64,000 nt of DNA from Caldimonas mangrovi (lineage in GTDB: Bacteria > Pseudomonadota > Gammaproteobacteria > Burkholderiales > Burkholderiaceae_C): NCBI RefSeq assembly GCF_023721835.1, contig NZ_JAMKFE010000011.1, positions 117,068-181,067 of the forward strand, written 5' to 3'. Numbering within the stretch: position 1 is the stretch's first letter; the number at the start of each line of letters is the position of its first letter. A program made the position numbers and the translations under genes. Below, one piece after another: positions 1-9,490 of the stretch. Under the pieces are notes generated by a model. That model searched no databases. It saw nothing but the letters and a program-made list of their open reading frames with translations, and was not told where the DNA came from.

Positions 1-2776
1 TGCTGCCTGAACCGAGTACGGCTCCGAGAGAAAGGTCCTGCGGATCGTCGGCATTGAAGCTGAACGCGAGGGAGAGATCCCCCGTCACCGACCCGTGCAT
101 CTGGCCCAACGCGTGGGCACCGTCGAGCGTGACGTCGCCGCCGACCTGCCACGCCAGCGTGGGGGTGACGATGAGCTCGCTGCCGCTCTGTTGCGTGACG
201 CCACCCGCGCCGGCCTGGATCGACAACTCGCAATCCGGGCACTGCGCAGCGCTCACGGTCGAGCCCCCGGGATCATGGCCGGCCACCACCAGCGTCGCGC
301 CGTTGCGCAGCTGCACAGCGCCGTCGTCGGCATCGGCCGAAATGCTCATGCCCGCGCTCGTGGCCCGCGTCAGGCTGGCGTAGATGCCGCCGTCAAGCGT
401 GACGTCGGCACCCTGGATGTCGATCAGCCCGGCATTGCCGCCGACGCCCAGGACACCCAGCGACCCGGAGGCATCGCTGCCGCCCTCGCCGGCGTCCGAG
501 ACGACCTGCGCGCCGGAGGCGGCGTCGATACGTATCGCCGTGGCCGCCGTGCCGCCCCGGATGGTGATGTTGCCGCCGTTGCCGCCGCTGCCGGCCGCGG
601 TGCCGAAGGTGTCGCCGCCGGTGCCGCCCAGCGATTGCAGGCCGTTGCTGCCGGACACGGGCACGAACGCGAAGAGCGCGGGCGACCCGTTCTCGAGTTG
701 CAGGACGCCGGCGCTGCCGTCCGTCGCTGCGTTCAGCACGACCGTGATGTCGCCGGCGTCGCCGCCGTCTTGCTCGAAGCTGCCCGCGCCGCCGGCCGTC
801 ACCACCGAGCCCTGCACGACGACGGCAGAACCGCCGCCCACCTGCTGCGTTCCTTCGAGAGTGATGTCGCCGCCGCGGCCGGCGGTGGCACCCGGTGCCG
901 ACGCGCCCCGTGCGCTGATGTCGCCGATGTCGAGCGAGCCGGTGTTGCTGCGCACCTGCACGTTGCCGGCGGCCCAGGTGCCGCCTGCTCCGGTAGCGTC
1001 GGTGTCGATCGAGTCGACGACGATGTTGCCGTGTGCGGCGAGCGAGACCGCGCCACCGGTGGAGTTGCGCACCGAGTTGACCCGGACTTCGGCCTGGAAC
1101 GCATCACCGGCTACCGCGGGGTTCGTCATCCCGGCGCTGAAGTCAAGCGACACGGCGGACGTGGAGACGGAGCTGGCCAGCGCGCGGATCAGCGAGGGCC
1201 CGTTGCTGACGAGGTCGATGCCGCAGGGGCTGGTGGGACAGCTGGCGTCGGTGGTCTCCAGACGCAGCCCGCCGTTGACGGGCGCGTCGAGGATGCCGTC
1301 GGAGCCCGACGCACCGCCCCAGTCGGCGCCGGTGATCGCTCGCCGGGCCTGGATGGTGAGATTGCCCGAGTAGCCCTCGATCTCGTTCTCGAAGACCTCG
1401 GTCGGTGCCACGTCGCCGGCGGCCACGTCGCCGGTAAAACCGCCGGAGCCGAAGCCGGCCCGGATCACGACCTGATCCGGGTCGAGCAGCCAGGTGCCGG
1501 CCTGCCCGCTCGGAGCGCTCACGTCCGGCAGGCCGCTGCGGGCTAGCGTCTTGCCCGAGGTCTCGACCTGGCCGCCGTTGCCGCCTTGTGCGCCGCCGCG
1601 GGCGCTGATCGCGCCGTGCGACGCGGTGTGCCCGTCCGACCACACGACCACGGTACCGCCGTCGCCGACCTCGATCGCGTCGGCCTTCAGTTGCGCGCCG
1701 CGATCGACCCGCGTGGCCAGGGCGTTCTCGATCGCCGCGTCCCGGCCCTGCCAGCCGCCGCCGACGTAGACCTGGCCGCCACCGTGCACACCGGAGGCAT
1801 CGAGCGACGCGGTCGACGCGACCCGGGTGCTGGCGCCGGTGACGACGATCTCGCCACCTTTCGTGCCCCGGCGTGCCGCCACACTGCCGGAGACGTCCAC
1901 GCTGTCCCTGGCCTTCAGCCAGACCTTGCCGCCCACCGTTTCGACCGCGTTGGCCTGCACGGTGCCGCTGTGGCGCAGCGTGCCGGCGAACATGCCAACC
2001 GCACCGGCTTCCACCGAGCCCAGGTTCAGCACCTGGTCACCGGCGTTGACCACTTCGAGCTGGATGCCTTCCAGGCCGCGGCCCGTGATCGACACCGACT
2101 GGCCGGCCGCCAGCACGGCCTGGCCGCCGTGCACCTTCAATGCACCGGCGTTGGTGATCTGCGGCGCGATCAAGTAGAGGTCGCCGTGCACCTGCACGAC
2201 GTCGGTGATCGAGATGCCGCCCGGTACACCGTCGGCCTGCAGCCGGACCTTGCCGGCCTTCCAGTCGGCGTCGCTGATGTTGAGCGTCGACGCGGTGAAG
2301 CCCGCCGTGTCGATCACGGCCCCCTTGCCGAACACGATGCCGGCGCCGTTGACCAGGAACACCCGGCCGTTGGAACTCAGGGTGCCGAGAATCTCGCTCG
2401 CACTGCCGCCCGTGACGCGATTGAGGACCGTGCTCCTCGAACTCTGCTGCTGGAATCGCACGCTCTGGCCGGAGCCGATGCCGAAGCTCTGCCAGTGGAT
2501 GACCGCGCCCGGCGTGTTCGTGACCTGCAGGTGCGAGCCCTGCTGCGACATCTGTGCCGAGCCTTGAACGACCTTCGCGCCCTGAGGCAGCGCGTCGGAC
2601 GACGGCGCTGCGAAGCCGAGTGCGAGCGCCGCAGCCAGCGGCTGGAACGGGAAGCTGCGAGCGGGCCTCGCCCGTCCTGCGACCGGACGCTTCAGCGGCG
2701 CAACCGCAGACGACGCGGCGTCCCGTGGCATCGGGGACACGGTGGGCACGGTGGTAAAGGACATGCGAGCAGTCAT
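1..2776 (-). CDS. Two-partner-secretion exoprotein, filamentous-haemagglutinin N-terminal domain (partial)
   Basis: This is a large secreted beta-helical protein of the TpsA class, whose members cross the outer membrane through a TpsB pore and act as adhesins, cytolysins or contact-dependent toxins. The frame is open for 925 codons to the window edge, so the C-terminus and effector region are unknown. After a charged stretch and a hydrophobic segment (about residues 36-50) comes a TPS domain with the characteristic pattern NGRVFLVNGAGIVFGKGA, a variant of the usual NPNGI motif. Gly/Ala/Val-rich beta-helix-like repeats follow. GGAG lies 7 bases before the ATG at 2776, which decides the start. 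N-x-S/T sequons such as NIS, NLT, NST and NIT are present. No TpsB gene lies in the window. Confidence 0.85.
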   Translation of the reverse strand, partial: MTARMSFTTVPTVSPMPRDAASSAVAPLKRPVAGRARPARSFPFQPLAAALALGFAAPSSDALPQGAKVVQGSAQMSQQGSHLQVTNTPGAVIHWQSFGIGSGQSVRFQQQSSRSTVLNRVTGGSASEILGTLSSNGRVFLVNGAGIVFGKGAVIDTAGFTASTLNISDADWKAGKVRLQADGVPGGISITDVVQVHGDLYLIAPQITNAGALKVHGGQAVLAAGQSVSITGRGLEGIQLEVVNAGDQVLNLGSVEAGAVGMFAGTLRHSGTVQANAVETVGGKVWLKARDSVDVSGSVAARRGTKGGEIVVTGASTRVASTASLDASGVHGGGQVYVGGGWQGRDAAIENALATRVDRGAQLKADAIEVGDGGTVVVWSDGHTASHGAISARGGAQGGNGGQVETSGKTLARSGLPDVSAPSGQAGTWLLDPDQVVIRAGFGSGGFTGDVAAGDVAPTEVFENEIEGYSGNLTIQARRAITGADWGGASGSDGILDAPVNGGLRLETTDASCPTSPCGIDLVSNGPSLIRALASSVSTSAVSLDFSAGMTNPAVAGDAFQAEVRVNSVRNSTGGAVSLAAHGNIVVDSIDTDATGAGGTWAAGNVQVRSNTGSLDIGDISARGASAPGATAGRGGDITLEGTQQVGGGSAVVVQGSVVTAGGAGSFEQDGGDAGDITVVLNAATDGSAGVLQLENGSPALFAFVPVSGSNGLQSLGGTGGDTFGTAAGSGGNGGNITIRGGTAATAIRIDAASGAQVVSDAGEGGSDASGSLGVLGVGGNAGLIDIQGADVTLDGGIYASLTRATSAGMSISADADDGAVQLRNGATLVVAGHDPGGSTVSAAQCPDCELSIQAGAGGVTQQSGSELIVTPTLAWQVGGDVTLDGAHALGQMHGSVTGDLSLAFSFNADDPQDLSLGAVLGSGS

Positions 2777-2945
2777 GAAGATCTCCCATCCGCGTCCCGG
2801 GCGCCTGCCGCGGGCCGACGCGGCACACCGCCGCTCGGCGGCTGCGCCGGCACCCGCATGGACAGGGCCGGACCGTGACGCAGTTCACCCCTTTTTGGAG
2901 CCTGGCGATTACAACATCGATGCCACCGGCTGCGTAACCCTCGTC

Positions 2946-3440
2946 CTAGGGATTTTTGGCGGCTGCCGCACCCGGCTGCCCCCCTCCGATGGGGGGCAGC
3001 GCCGAGCGAACGGCATCGTCGAGCAGGAGCAGGTCGCATGCCAGCCGGGTTGCGGCGCCCTCCGGCACCTCGCGCTGGCGTGTGCCCCACACCGGCTGCG
3101 GGAAGTGGCTGTCCCAGTCGAAACGGGCGACCACATGCCAATGCAGATGAGGCACGACATTGCCGAACGATGCCAGGTTGATCTTCGTCGGTGCCAAGAT
3201 GGCGCGCAGCGTCCGCTCGATCGCCGACACCACGCCCAAGCATTCGTGCTGCTGCGCGACGTCGAGATCGGTCCATTCGGCGACGTGCGCTTGCCAGATC
3301 ACCCGGTAGAAGGCGGGAAAGTCCGCATCCTCGACCCGCACCACGCGCCAGGCCCCGTGCTGCGCGATCAGCCGGCCGCCGGGCGAACGGCACAGTTCAC
3401 AATCGGGACGCGCATCGGACGAGGGGACGAAGGAGGGCAT
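2946..3440 (-). CDS. HIT family protein (nucleotide hydrolase/transferase)
   Basis: Histidine-triad proteins hydrolyse nucleoside phosphoramidates or dinucleoside polyphosphates in the cytoplasm. The signature HLHWHVV lies near residue 98 and is preceded by KINLASFGNVVPH, the usual lead into the triad. About 164 aa is normal for a single-domain bacterial member. A CELC pair near the N-terminus resembles the zinc-binding Cys pairs of many HIT proteins. Neither candidate start, 3440 or 3449, has a clear ribosome-binding site, and both overlap the start of the divergent glycosyltransferase gene. The gene reads toward the exoprotein gene with 169 bp between them. The 3' end codes through a GC hairpin near 2981-3003. 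The family is sure; the substrate is unknown. Confidence 0.88.
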   Translation of the reverse strand: MPSFVPSSDARPDCELCRSPGGRLIAQHGAWRVVRVEDADFPAFYRVIWQAHVAEWTDLDVAQQHECLGVVSAIERTLRAILAPTKINLASFGNVVPHLHWHVVARFDWDSHFPQPVWGTRQREVPEGAATRLACDLLLLDDAVRSALPPIGGGQPGAAAAKNP

Positions 3441-5190
3441 GACGGACATGGCAGCACCGGCGGGCAGCAGCGGCAACGGGCCGCCATTATCGGCGCCGCC
3501 GGGCGTCGACGGCGACGAGTTCTGGCAGGCGCGGCTGCAGCTCGCACGCAGCGCACTCGCAAGCGCCGACTTCGGCGTTGCGGCCCATCACCTGGACGCC
3601 GTGACGCGGTCGCTGCCCGCGGAGCGCCTCGGTGCGTCGATCCGGCTGGGGCACGCGTGCGCCCTGGCGGCAACGGGAGCCCTGCGCGCATCGACCGACG
3701 CCGTGCGCAGCATTGCGGCTCCGGCACGCCATGCGCTGGTCCAGGACGAACGCACCGACCGCGCCCTGGCGGAAGTGCTGGCCGTGGGCTGGGACGCACA
3801 CCAGGTACAGGCCTTGTTGTCGGCCTACGCGATGCGTCAGGGGCGCTGGGAATACCGAGCGCGCTTCATCGAGGCACTGCGCACCGTGGCCGGGCTGCGG
3901 GCCGGCGTCCCGCTGCACCGCTCGCTGGTCTTCGACGCGTTCGCCTTCGGCCTGCCCGACGCCCTGATCTCGGCGCTGACCGAACGCTTCGCCGACGATC
4001 AGCGCCCGTCCGTCGCCCAGCCTGCAGCGCAAAACACTGCCGAGGCCGGCCGCGGCGAGCGCCGGCTGCGCATCGCCTTGCTGTCCGGCGAATGGCGGCG
4101 CCACCCGACCTACTTCCTGCACCGCGACCTGCTGGCCGCGCTCGATCGGCGTCGGCTGCATCTGACCGGCATCTACCTGCACCCGCTGGCCGATCACTAC
4201 ACCGAAGACCTGCGCCGCCTGTGCGACGACTGGCTGCACTGGCCAGGGCAGGATGCCGCCAGCGTGGCCGCCGCCATGCGCGCGCGTGGCTTCGACATCG
4301 TCTGGGTGCTCGGCAGCTTCCAGCAGACGCCGGTGGCCGAGGTGCTGGCCCACCGCCCGGCGCCGCTGGCAGTCAATGGTCTGGCGTCCTACTACCCGCA
4401 CGGTCCGGCGCTGGTCGACTACACCGTGGTCGACCCGATCACCGTGCCGCCCGCGGTGCGACCGCACTGGCACGAGGCCTTGATCGAGCTGCCGGCATCG
4501 CCTTTCGTGCTGGGGCCGGTGCTGTCCGAGCAGGCAGCGCCGGTCAGCCGTGCCACGCTCGGTTGGCCCGAGGACCGGCTCATCCTCGCGGCCACGCACC
4601 AGCCCTACAAGCTCTCGCCGGAGTGCGCCGACCTGTGGGCCGCGGTGCTGCAGCGCTGCCCGGACGCCATGTTGTGGCGCCTGCAGGCACCGCCGGTCGC
4701 CGAAGCGAACTGGCAGCAGGCACTGCACGAGCGCGGCATCGGCTCCGAACGGCAACTGGTGACGCGGCACACGACATGGGTCGAGCACCAGGCACGGCTG
4801 GCGCTGGCCGACCTGTTCCTCGACGCCACGCCGATGGGCGGACACACGACGTTGCTCGAGGCCCTGGCGCAAGGTGTCCCGGCCATCACCACGCCAGGCC
4901 CCGGGCCCGCCGGCCGGATCGGCCAGGCGCTGCTGGACACGGTCGGGCTGCAAGAAGCCTGCTGCCCCGACAAGGACACCTACGTGGACACCGCAGTCCG
5001 CTGGGCCTCGACCCCCTCGATGCGCCAGCGCTGGCGCCAAGTGCTGCAGGCGCACCGCGCCGGCGGCCCCCGGCCCAGCCCGTGCTTCGACCCCGCGCGC
5101 CACGCCCGCTGGTGGGAGGCCTTGCTCTTGCACGCATGGCAGCGCCACAGCAGCGGCCTGCCCCCTCGGTCTTTCCAGGTCACTGACTGA
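3439..5190 (+). CDS. GT41-type protein glycosyltransferase (SPINDLY/HMW1C-like)
   Basis: This is a GT-B glycosyltransferase related to O-GlcNAc transferase, SPINDLY and bacterial HMW1C enzymes, which put a hexose or GlcNAc on proteins in the cytoplasm. Residues 1-200 are Ala/Leu-rich helices resembling TPR or HMW1C N-terminal domains. The catalytic half begins near residue 208 (RLRIALLSGEWRRH). Its nucleotide-sugar side carries ATHQPYKLSPE and FLDATPMGGHTTLLEAL (near 459), matching the GT41 pattern FLDTxPxxGxTTxxDAL. The length of 583 aa is close to HMW1C. AGGAGG at 3431-3436 lies only 2 bases before ATG 3439 and 11 before ATG 3448, so either start is possible. It sits next to a TPS exoprotein, the known kind of substrate for HMW1C enzymes. 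Confidence 0.75.
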   Translation: MTDMAAPAGSSGNGPPLSAPPGVDGDEFWQARLQLARSALASADFGVAAHHLDAVTRSLPAERLGASIRLGHACALAATGALRASTDAVRSIAAPARHALVQDERTDRALAEVLAVGWDAHQVQALLSAYAMRQGRWEYRARFIEALRTVAGLRAGVPLHRSLVFDAFAFGLPDALISALTERFADDQRPSVAQPAAQNTAEAGRGERRLRIALLSGEWRRHPTYFLHRDLLAALDRRRLHLTGIYLHPLADHYTEDLRRLCDDWLHWPGQDAASVAAAMRARGFDIVWVLGSFQQTPVAEVLAHRPAPLAVNGLASYYPHGPALVDYTVVDPITVPPAVRPHWHEALIELPASPFVLGPVLSEQAAPVSRATLGWPEDRLILAATHQPYKLSPECADLWAAVLQRCPDAMLWRLQAPPVAEANWQQALHERGIGSERQLVTRHTTWVEHQARLALADLFLDATPMGGHTTLLEALAQGVPAITTPGPGPAGRIGQALLDTVGLQEACCPDKDTYVDTAVRWASTPSMRQRWRQVLQAHRAGGPRPSPCFDPARHARWWEALLLHAWQRHSSGLPPRSFQVTD

Positions 5191-5258
5191 CCACCAGTGC
5201 AAGACCGCATTCGCGCCTCGCAGCGCACAGTCCCGCCCGGGGGCACGAACCAAACAGC

Positions 5259-5337
5259 GAGTGACGCCGCGGATCCGGCTCCGCCGGTCCGCCAGCGTCG
5301 CCCCTTGAGGGGCGGCCGAAGGCCGTAGGGATGGTCC
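5259..5337 (-). repeat. Three-hairpin intergenic repeat, copy 1 (type A)
   Basis: Read on the minus strand it starts right behind the stop codon of the oxidoreductase gene. It shows GGCC-ttc-GGCC, then CCCCTcaAGGGG, then a long hairpin built on CGGACCGGC-gga-GCCGGATCCG inside outer arms GACGC/GCGTC. Four other full copies and one partial copy occur in this window. Confidence 0.85.
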
Positions 5338-8300
5338 CTACACCAGCACCCGCTCGATGCCGCCGTCGTTCGCCTTCGCGACGTACTGCGGCATCCAGTT
5401 TTCGCCGAGGATCTTGCGTGCCATCTCGACCACGATGTAGTCGGCCTCGAGCAGGCCGTTGTCCAGGTCGTTGCCGTAGCGGCTCAGGCCTTGCAGGCAG
5501 CTCGGGCAGGACGTGAGGATCTTCACGTTGCCCTGCTCGGGCACCGCGCCGGCCGCGCGCAGCGCCGCTTCGCCTTTGCGCAGTTCTTCTTCCTTGCGGA
5601 AGCGCACCTGGGTCGAGATGTCGGGCCGCGTGACGCCCAGCGTGCCCGACTCGCCGCAGCAACGCTCGTTCTTGAGCACCTGCTCACCGACCAGCGCCTT
5701 GACGGTCTTCATCGGATCCTGCTGCTTCATCGGGCTGTGGCAGGGGTCGTGGTACAGGTACGCGCCTTTCGTGTCGAGCTTGATGCCCTTTTCGAGCAGG
5801 AATTCGTGGATGTCGATGATGCGGCAGCCGGGAAAGATCTTCTCGAACTCGTAACCCTGCAGCTGGTCGTAGCAGGTGCCGCAGCTGACCACCACGGTCT
5901 TGATGTCGAGGTAGTTCAGCGTGTTGGCGACACGGTGGAACAGCACCCGGTTGTCGGTGATGATCTTCTCGGCCTTGTCGTACTGGCCGGAGCCGCGCTG
6001 CGGGTAGCCGCAGCACAGGTAGCCGGGCGGCAGCACGGTCTGCACGCCGGCATGCCACAGCATCGCCTGCGTCGCCAGCCCCACTTGGGAGAACAGGCGT
6101 TCCGAGCCGCAGCCGGGGAAGTAGAACACCGCCTCCGTGTCGCCACTGGTCGTCTTCGGGTTGCGGATGATCGGGACGTAGTTCTTGTCCTCGATGTCGA
6201 GCAGCGCGCGCGCCGTCTTCTTGGGAAGCCCGCCCGGCAGCTTCTTGTTGACGAAGTGGATCACCTGCTCCTTGACCGGAGCGGTACCTACCGTGGCGCG
6301 CGGCTTCGCCGTCTGCTTTTTCGCCAGCCCGCGCAGCAGGTCGTTCGCCATGCGCTGGGCCTTGAAGCCGATGTCGACCATCGCGGTGCGCGCCAGCTTG
6401 ATGGTCTGCGGGTTGGTCGCGTTGAGCATCAGCATCGCGGCCTTGTTGCCGGGGCGGAAGCTCTTCTTGCCCATCTTGCGCAGCAGGTTGCGCATGTTCA
6501 TCGACACGTCGCCGAAGTCGATCTTCACCGGGCAGGGCGTGGCGCACTTGTGGCACACCGTGCAGTGGTCGCCGACGTCCTCGAACTCTTCCCAGTGCTT
6601 GATCGACACGCCGCGGCGCGTCTGTTCTTCATAAAGGAAGGCCTCGACCAGCAGCGACGTGGCAAGGATCTTGTTGCGCGGGCTGTACAGCAGGTTGGCG
6701 CGCGGCACGTGCGTCGCGCACACCGGCTTGCACTTGCCGCAGCGCAGGCAGTCCTTGATCGAGTCCGAGATCGCGCCGATGTCCGACTGCTGCATGATGA
6801 TCGACTCATGCCCCATCAGCCCGAAGCTCGGCGTGTAGGCGTTGGTCAGGTCGGCGTACATGCCGGGCTCGCGCATCAGCTTGCCCTTGTTGAAGCGGCC
6901 CTGCGGGTCGACCTTGTTCTTGTAGTCGGTGAAGTCGCGGATCTCGTCGTCGGTCAGGAACTCCAGCTTGGTGATGCCGATGCCATGCTCGCCCGAGATC
7001 ACGCCGTCGAGGTTGCGCGCCAGCTTCATGATGCGGCCGACTGCTTCGTGGGCGGTCTGCAGCATTTCGTAGTTGTCGCTGTTGACCGGGATGTTGGTGT
7101 GCACGTTGCCGTCGCCGGCGTGCATGTGCAGCGCCACCCACACGCGGCCGCGCAGCACCTCCTTGTGGATGCGCTTGCACTCGTCGATGATGGGCAGGAA
7201 GGACGCGCCGGCGAAGATGCCTTGCAGCGCTTTCAGGATCTGGGTCTTCCACGAGGCGCGCAGGCTGTGGTCCTGCAGCTGGGCGAAGAAGCTGCGGCCC
7301 TCGGGCTGCGGCAGGTCGAGCTGCGTCATCCAGCGGTGCCACAGCTCGCGTGTGTCGCGGATCAACGCGATGGCCTGCTGCACACGGTCTTCGAGCAGCT
7401 CGGCGCTCGGGATCTCGTTGGCGTCGTCGGACTTGCCCAGCGGCAGGTGGCCGGCGGCGAAGAAGGCTTCCAGCGCGTCGAGCAGCTGCAGCTTGTTGCG
7501 CAGCGACAGCTCGATGTTGATGCGCTCGATGCCCTCGGTGTATTCGCCCATGCGCGGCAGCGGAATCACCACGTCTTCGTTGATCTTGAAGGCGTTGGTG
7601 TGCTTGGAGATCGCCGCGGTGCGCTTGCGGTCGAGCCAGAACTTCTTGCGGGCGTCGGGCGAGACCGCCACGAAACCCTCGCCGGCGCGGCCGTTGGCCA
7701 GGCGCACGACTTCCGAGGTGGCCCGGGCGACGGCGTCCGGGTCGTCGCCAACGATGTCGCCGATCAGCACCATCTTGGGCAGGGTGCCGCGCTTCGACTT
7801 GGTCGCGTAGCCGACGGCCTTGAGGTAGCGGTCGTCCAAATGCTCGAGGCCGGCCAGGACGGCACCACCGCGGCGTTGATCGGCGAACATGAAGTCCTTG
7901 ATCTCGACGATGCTCGGCACCGCGTCCTTGGCGTTGCCGAAAAACTCCAGGCACACGGTTCGCACGTGCGCCGGCATGCGGTGCACGACCCAACGCGCCG
8001 ACGTGATCAGGCCGTCGCAGCCTTCCTTCTGGATGCCCGGCAGGCCGGCCAGGAACTTGTCGGTCACGTCCTTGCCGAGGCCTTCCTTGCGGAAGGTGCG
8101 GCCCGGAATGTCGAGGCGCTCGGTGCGGATCGGCGTCTTGCCGTCGGCCTGGAAGTAGCGCAGCTCGAAGCTCGCCACGTCGACGTCATGGATCTTGCCG
8201 AGGTTGTGGTTCAGGCGCACCACTTCCAGCCACTGCGCGTCGGGCGTCACCATCCGCCAGGACGCGAGGTTGTCGAGCGCAGTGCCCCACAGCACCGCCT

Positions 8301-9231
8301 TCTTGCCACCGGCGTTCATCGCGATGTTGCCGCCGATGCACGAAGCCTCGGCCGAGGTCGGGTCGACCGCGAACACGTGCCCGCCGCGCTCGGCGGCGTC
8401 GGCCACGCGCTGCGTCACGACGCCGGCCTCGGTCCAGATCGTCGGCACCGGCTTGTCGAGGCCGGGCAGCGCGACGAACTCGACCTCGGTCATGGTCTCG
8501 AGTTTTTCGGTGTTGATGACCGCCGACTGCCACACCAGCGGCACGGCGCCGCCGGTGTAGCCGGTGCCGCCGCCGCGCGGAATGATGGTCAGCCCGAGCT
8601 CGATGCAGCCTTTCACCAGCGCGGCCATCTCGGCCTCGCTGTCGGGCGTCAGCACGACGAAGGGGTATTCGACCCGCCAGTCGGTCGCGTCGGTCACATG
8701 CGAGACGCGGCTGAGGCCATCGAACTTGATGTTGTCGCGCGCCGTGTGGCGGCCCAGCACCTTGACGGCACGGCGGCGCAGCTCGGCGACCTGGTCGAAC
8801 TGCTCGGCAAACGCGCGCACCGCGCCGCGGGCTGCGGCCAACAGCTCGCCGACCAGCCCGTCGCGGGTCGAGTCGGTGCCGGGCGTGCGGCGGCGCTCGA
8901 CCTCGTTGAGCCGGTGGTGCAGCGCGTCGATCAGCAGGCGGCGGCGCTTGGGGTTGTCGAGCAGGTCGTCCTGCAGGTAAGGGTTGCGCTGCACGACCCA
9001 GACGTCGCCCAGCACCTCGTAGAGCATGCGCGCGGAGCGACCGGTCTGGCGCTCTTCGCGCAGGCGGTTCAGCACTTCCCAGGCCCGGGGGCCCAGGATG
9101 CGGATGACGATCTCGCGGTCGGAAAACGAGGTGTAGTTGTAGGGGATCTCGCGCAGCCGGGGCGCTGCGTGCGCTGCCTGGACGCCGTTCGGGTCGGCAG
9201 CGATGTCCTTCAAGGGGAGCGGTGCGTTCAT
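5338..9231 (-). CDS. FAD-linked oxidoreductase with ferredoxin and CCG (heterodisulfide-reductase-like) domains
   Basis: This is a 1297-aa fusion of the kind annotated as a DUF3683/FAD-binding oxidase, related to D-2-hydroxyacid dehydrogenases of the GlcD/Ydij group. In order it has an N-terminal region (1-130), an FAD-binding PCMH-type fold with [11 protein letters not shown] near residue 220, and an FAD-oxidase C-terminal domain with the [16 protein letters not shown] metal/substrate motif. Two 4Fe-4S motifs follow ([11 protein letters not shown] near 830, [11 protein letters not shown] near 892). Cys-rich CCG domains complete the protein (FPGCGSE near 1038, HDPCH near 1165, TSCPSC near 1240). 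It probably oxidises a 2-hydroxy acid and passes electrons to the quinone pool. ATG 9231 was chosen over a longer reading to 9372 because homology-like sequence begins just after it. The substrate is not evident. Confidence 0.85.
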   Translation of the reverse strand: MNAPLPLKDIAADPNGVQAAHAAPRLREIPYNYTSFSDREIVIRILGPRAWEVLNRLREERQTGRSARMLYEVLGDVWVVQRNPYLQDDLLDNPKRRRLLIDALHHRLNEVERRRTPGTDSTRDGLVGELLAAARGAVRAFAEQFDQVAELRRRAVKVLGRHTARDNIKFDGLSRVSHVTDATDWRVEYPFVVLTPDSEAEMAALVKGCIELGLTIIPRGGGTGYTGGAVPLVWQSAVINTEKLETMTEVEFVALPGLDKPVPTIWTEAGVVTQRVADAAERGGHVFAVDPTSAEASCIGGNIAMNAGGKKAVLWGTALDNLASWRMVTPDAQWLEVVRLNHNLGKIHDVDVASFELRYFQADGKTPIRTERLDIPGRTFRKEGLGKDVTDKFLAGLPGIQKEGCDGLITSARWVVHRMPAHVRTVCLEFFGNAKDAVPSIVEIKDFMFADQRRGGAVLAGLEHLDDRYLKAVGYATKSKRGTLPKMVLIGDIVGDDPDAVARATSEVVRLANGRAGEGFVAVSPDARKKFWLDRKRTAAISKHTNAFKINEDVVIPLPRMGEYTEGIERINIELSLRNKLQLLDALEAFFAAGHLPLGKSDDANEIPSAELLEDRVQQAIALIRDTRELWHRWMTQLDLPQPEGRSFFAQLQDHSLRASWKTQILKALQGIFAGASFLPIIDECKRIHKEVLRGRVWVALHMHAGDGNVHTNIPVNSDNYEMLQTAHEAVGRIMKLARNLDGVISGEHGIGITKLEFLTDDEIRDFTDYKNKVDPQGRFNKGKLMREPGMYADLTNAYTPSFGLMGHESIIMQQSDIGAISDSIKDCLRCGKCKPVCATHVPRANLLYSPRNKILATSLLVEAFLYEEQTRRGVSIKHWEEFEDVGDHCTVCHKCATPCPVKIDFGDVSMNMRNLLRKMGKKSFRPGNKAAMLMLNATNPQTIKLARTAMVDIGFKAQRMANDLLRGLAKKQTAKPRATVGTAPVKEQVIHFVNKKLPGGLPKKTARALLDIEDKNYVPIIRNPKTTSGDTEAVFYFPGCGSERLFSQVGLATQAMLWHAGVQTVLPPGYLCCGYPQRGSGQYDKAEKIITDNRVLFHRVANTLNYLDIKTVVVSCGTCYDQLQGYEFEKIFPGCRIIDIHEFLLEKGIKLDTKGAYLYHDPCHSPMKQQDPMKTVKALVGEQVLKNERCCGESGTLGVTRPDISTQVRFRKEEELRKGEAALRAAGAVPEQGNVKILTSCPSCLQGLSRYGNDLDNGLLEADYIVVEMARKILGENWMPQYVAKANDGGIERVLV

Positions 9232-9421
9232 GGGCGCCGGGCGCGGGGGGCCTGTAGGTTTGTAACTGCGCTTAAAACGTGATGGTATCGCAGCGCGTCT
9301 CCGCCCCGCCGGCAGGGGGCATCGCCAGGAAAGCGAACGACCGTGCGTATGCCGCCCCTTTGTCCCCTCCAAGTGGGACTAACCCGGTTGTTCCCGGGCC
9401 CTCATTTGTGTGAGAAACGGC

Positions 9422-9439
9422 GCTGTCACAAAACGCCCA
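9422..9439 (+). promoter_or_regulatory. Possible Pho box before ugpB
   Basis: CTGTCACAAAACGCCCAT has a perfect first Pho half-site CTGTCA followed by an A-rich spacer. The second repeat 11 bases on is weak (CGCCCA). It lies about 50 bases before ugpB. The ugp genes are PhoB-controlled in enteric bacteria; control here is inferred. Confidence 0.35.
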
Positions 9440-9490
9440 TAGGCTGCGCGGGTTCTGTTTGTATCAACCCGCGTTTTTCACGGAGTCGTC

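Noticed and set aside
95..2878. Long plus-strand open frames opposite the exoprotein gene
   Set aside because: They lie in the antisense frame in register with the real gene, are rich in Arg/Ala/Asp/Val from GC-rich codons and show no domain. The minus-strand TPS reading is clearly coding.
2981..3003. GC hairpin near the end of the HIT gene as a terminator
   Set aside because: It lies within the coding sequence and has no U tract in the direction of transcription.
5491..9282. A 1263-codon plus-strand frame opposite the FAD/Fe-S oxidoreductase
   Set aside because: It is an antisense shadow caused by strong GC3 bias. The minus strand carries all the cofactor motifs.
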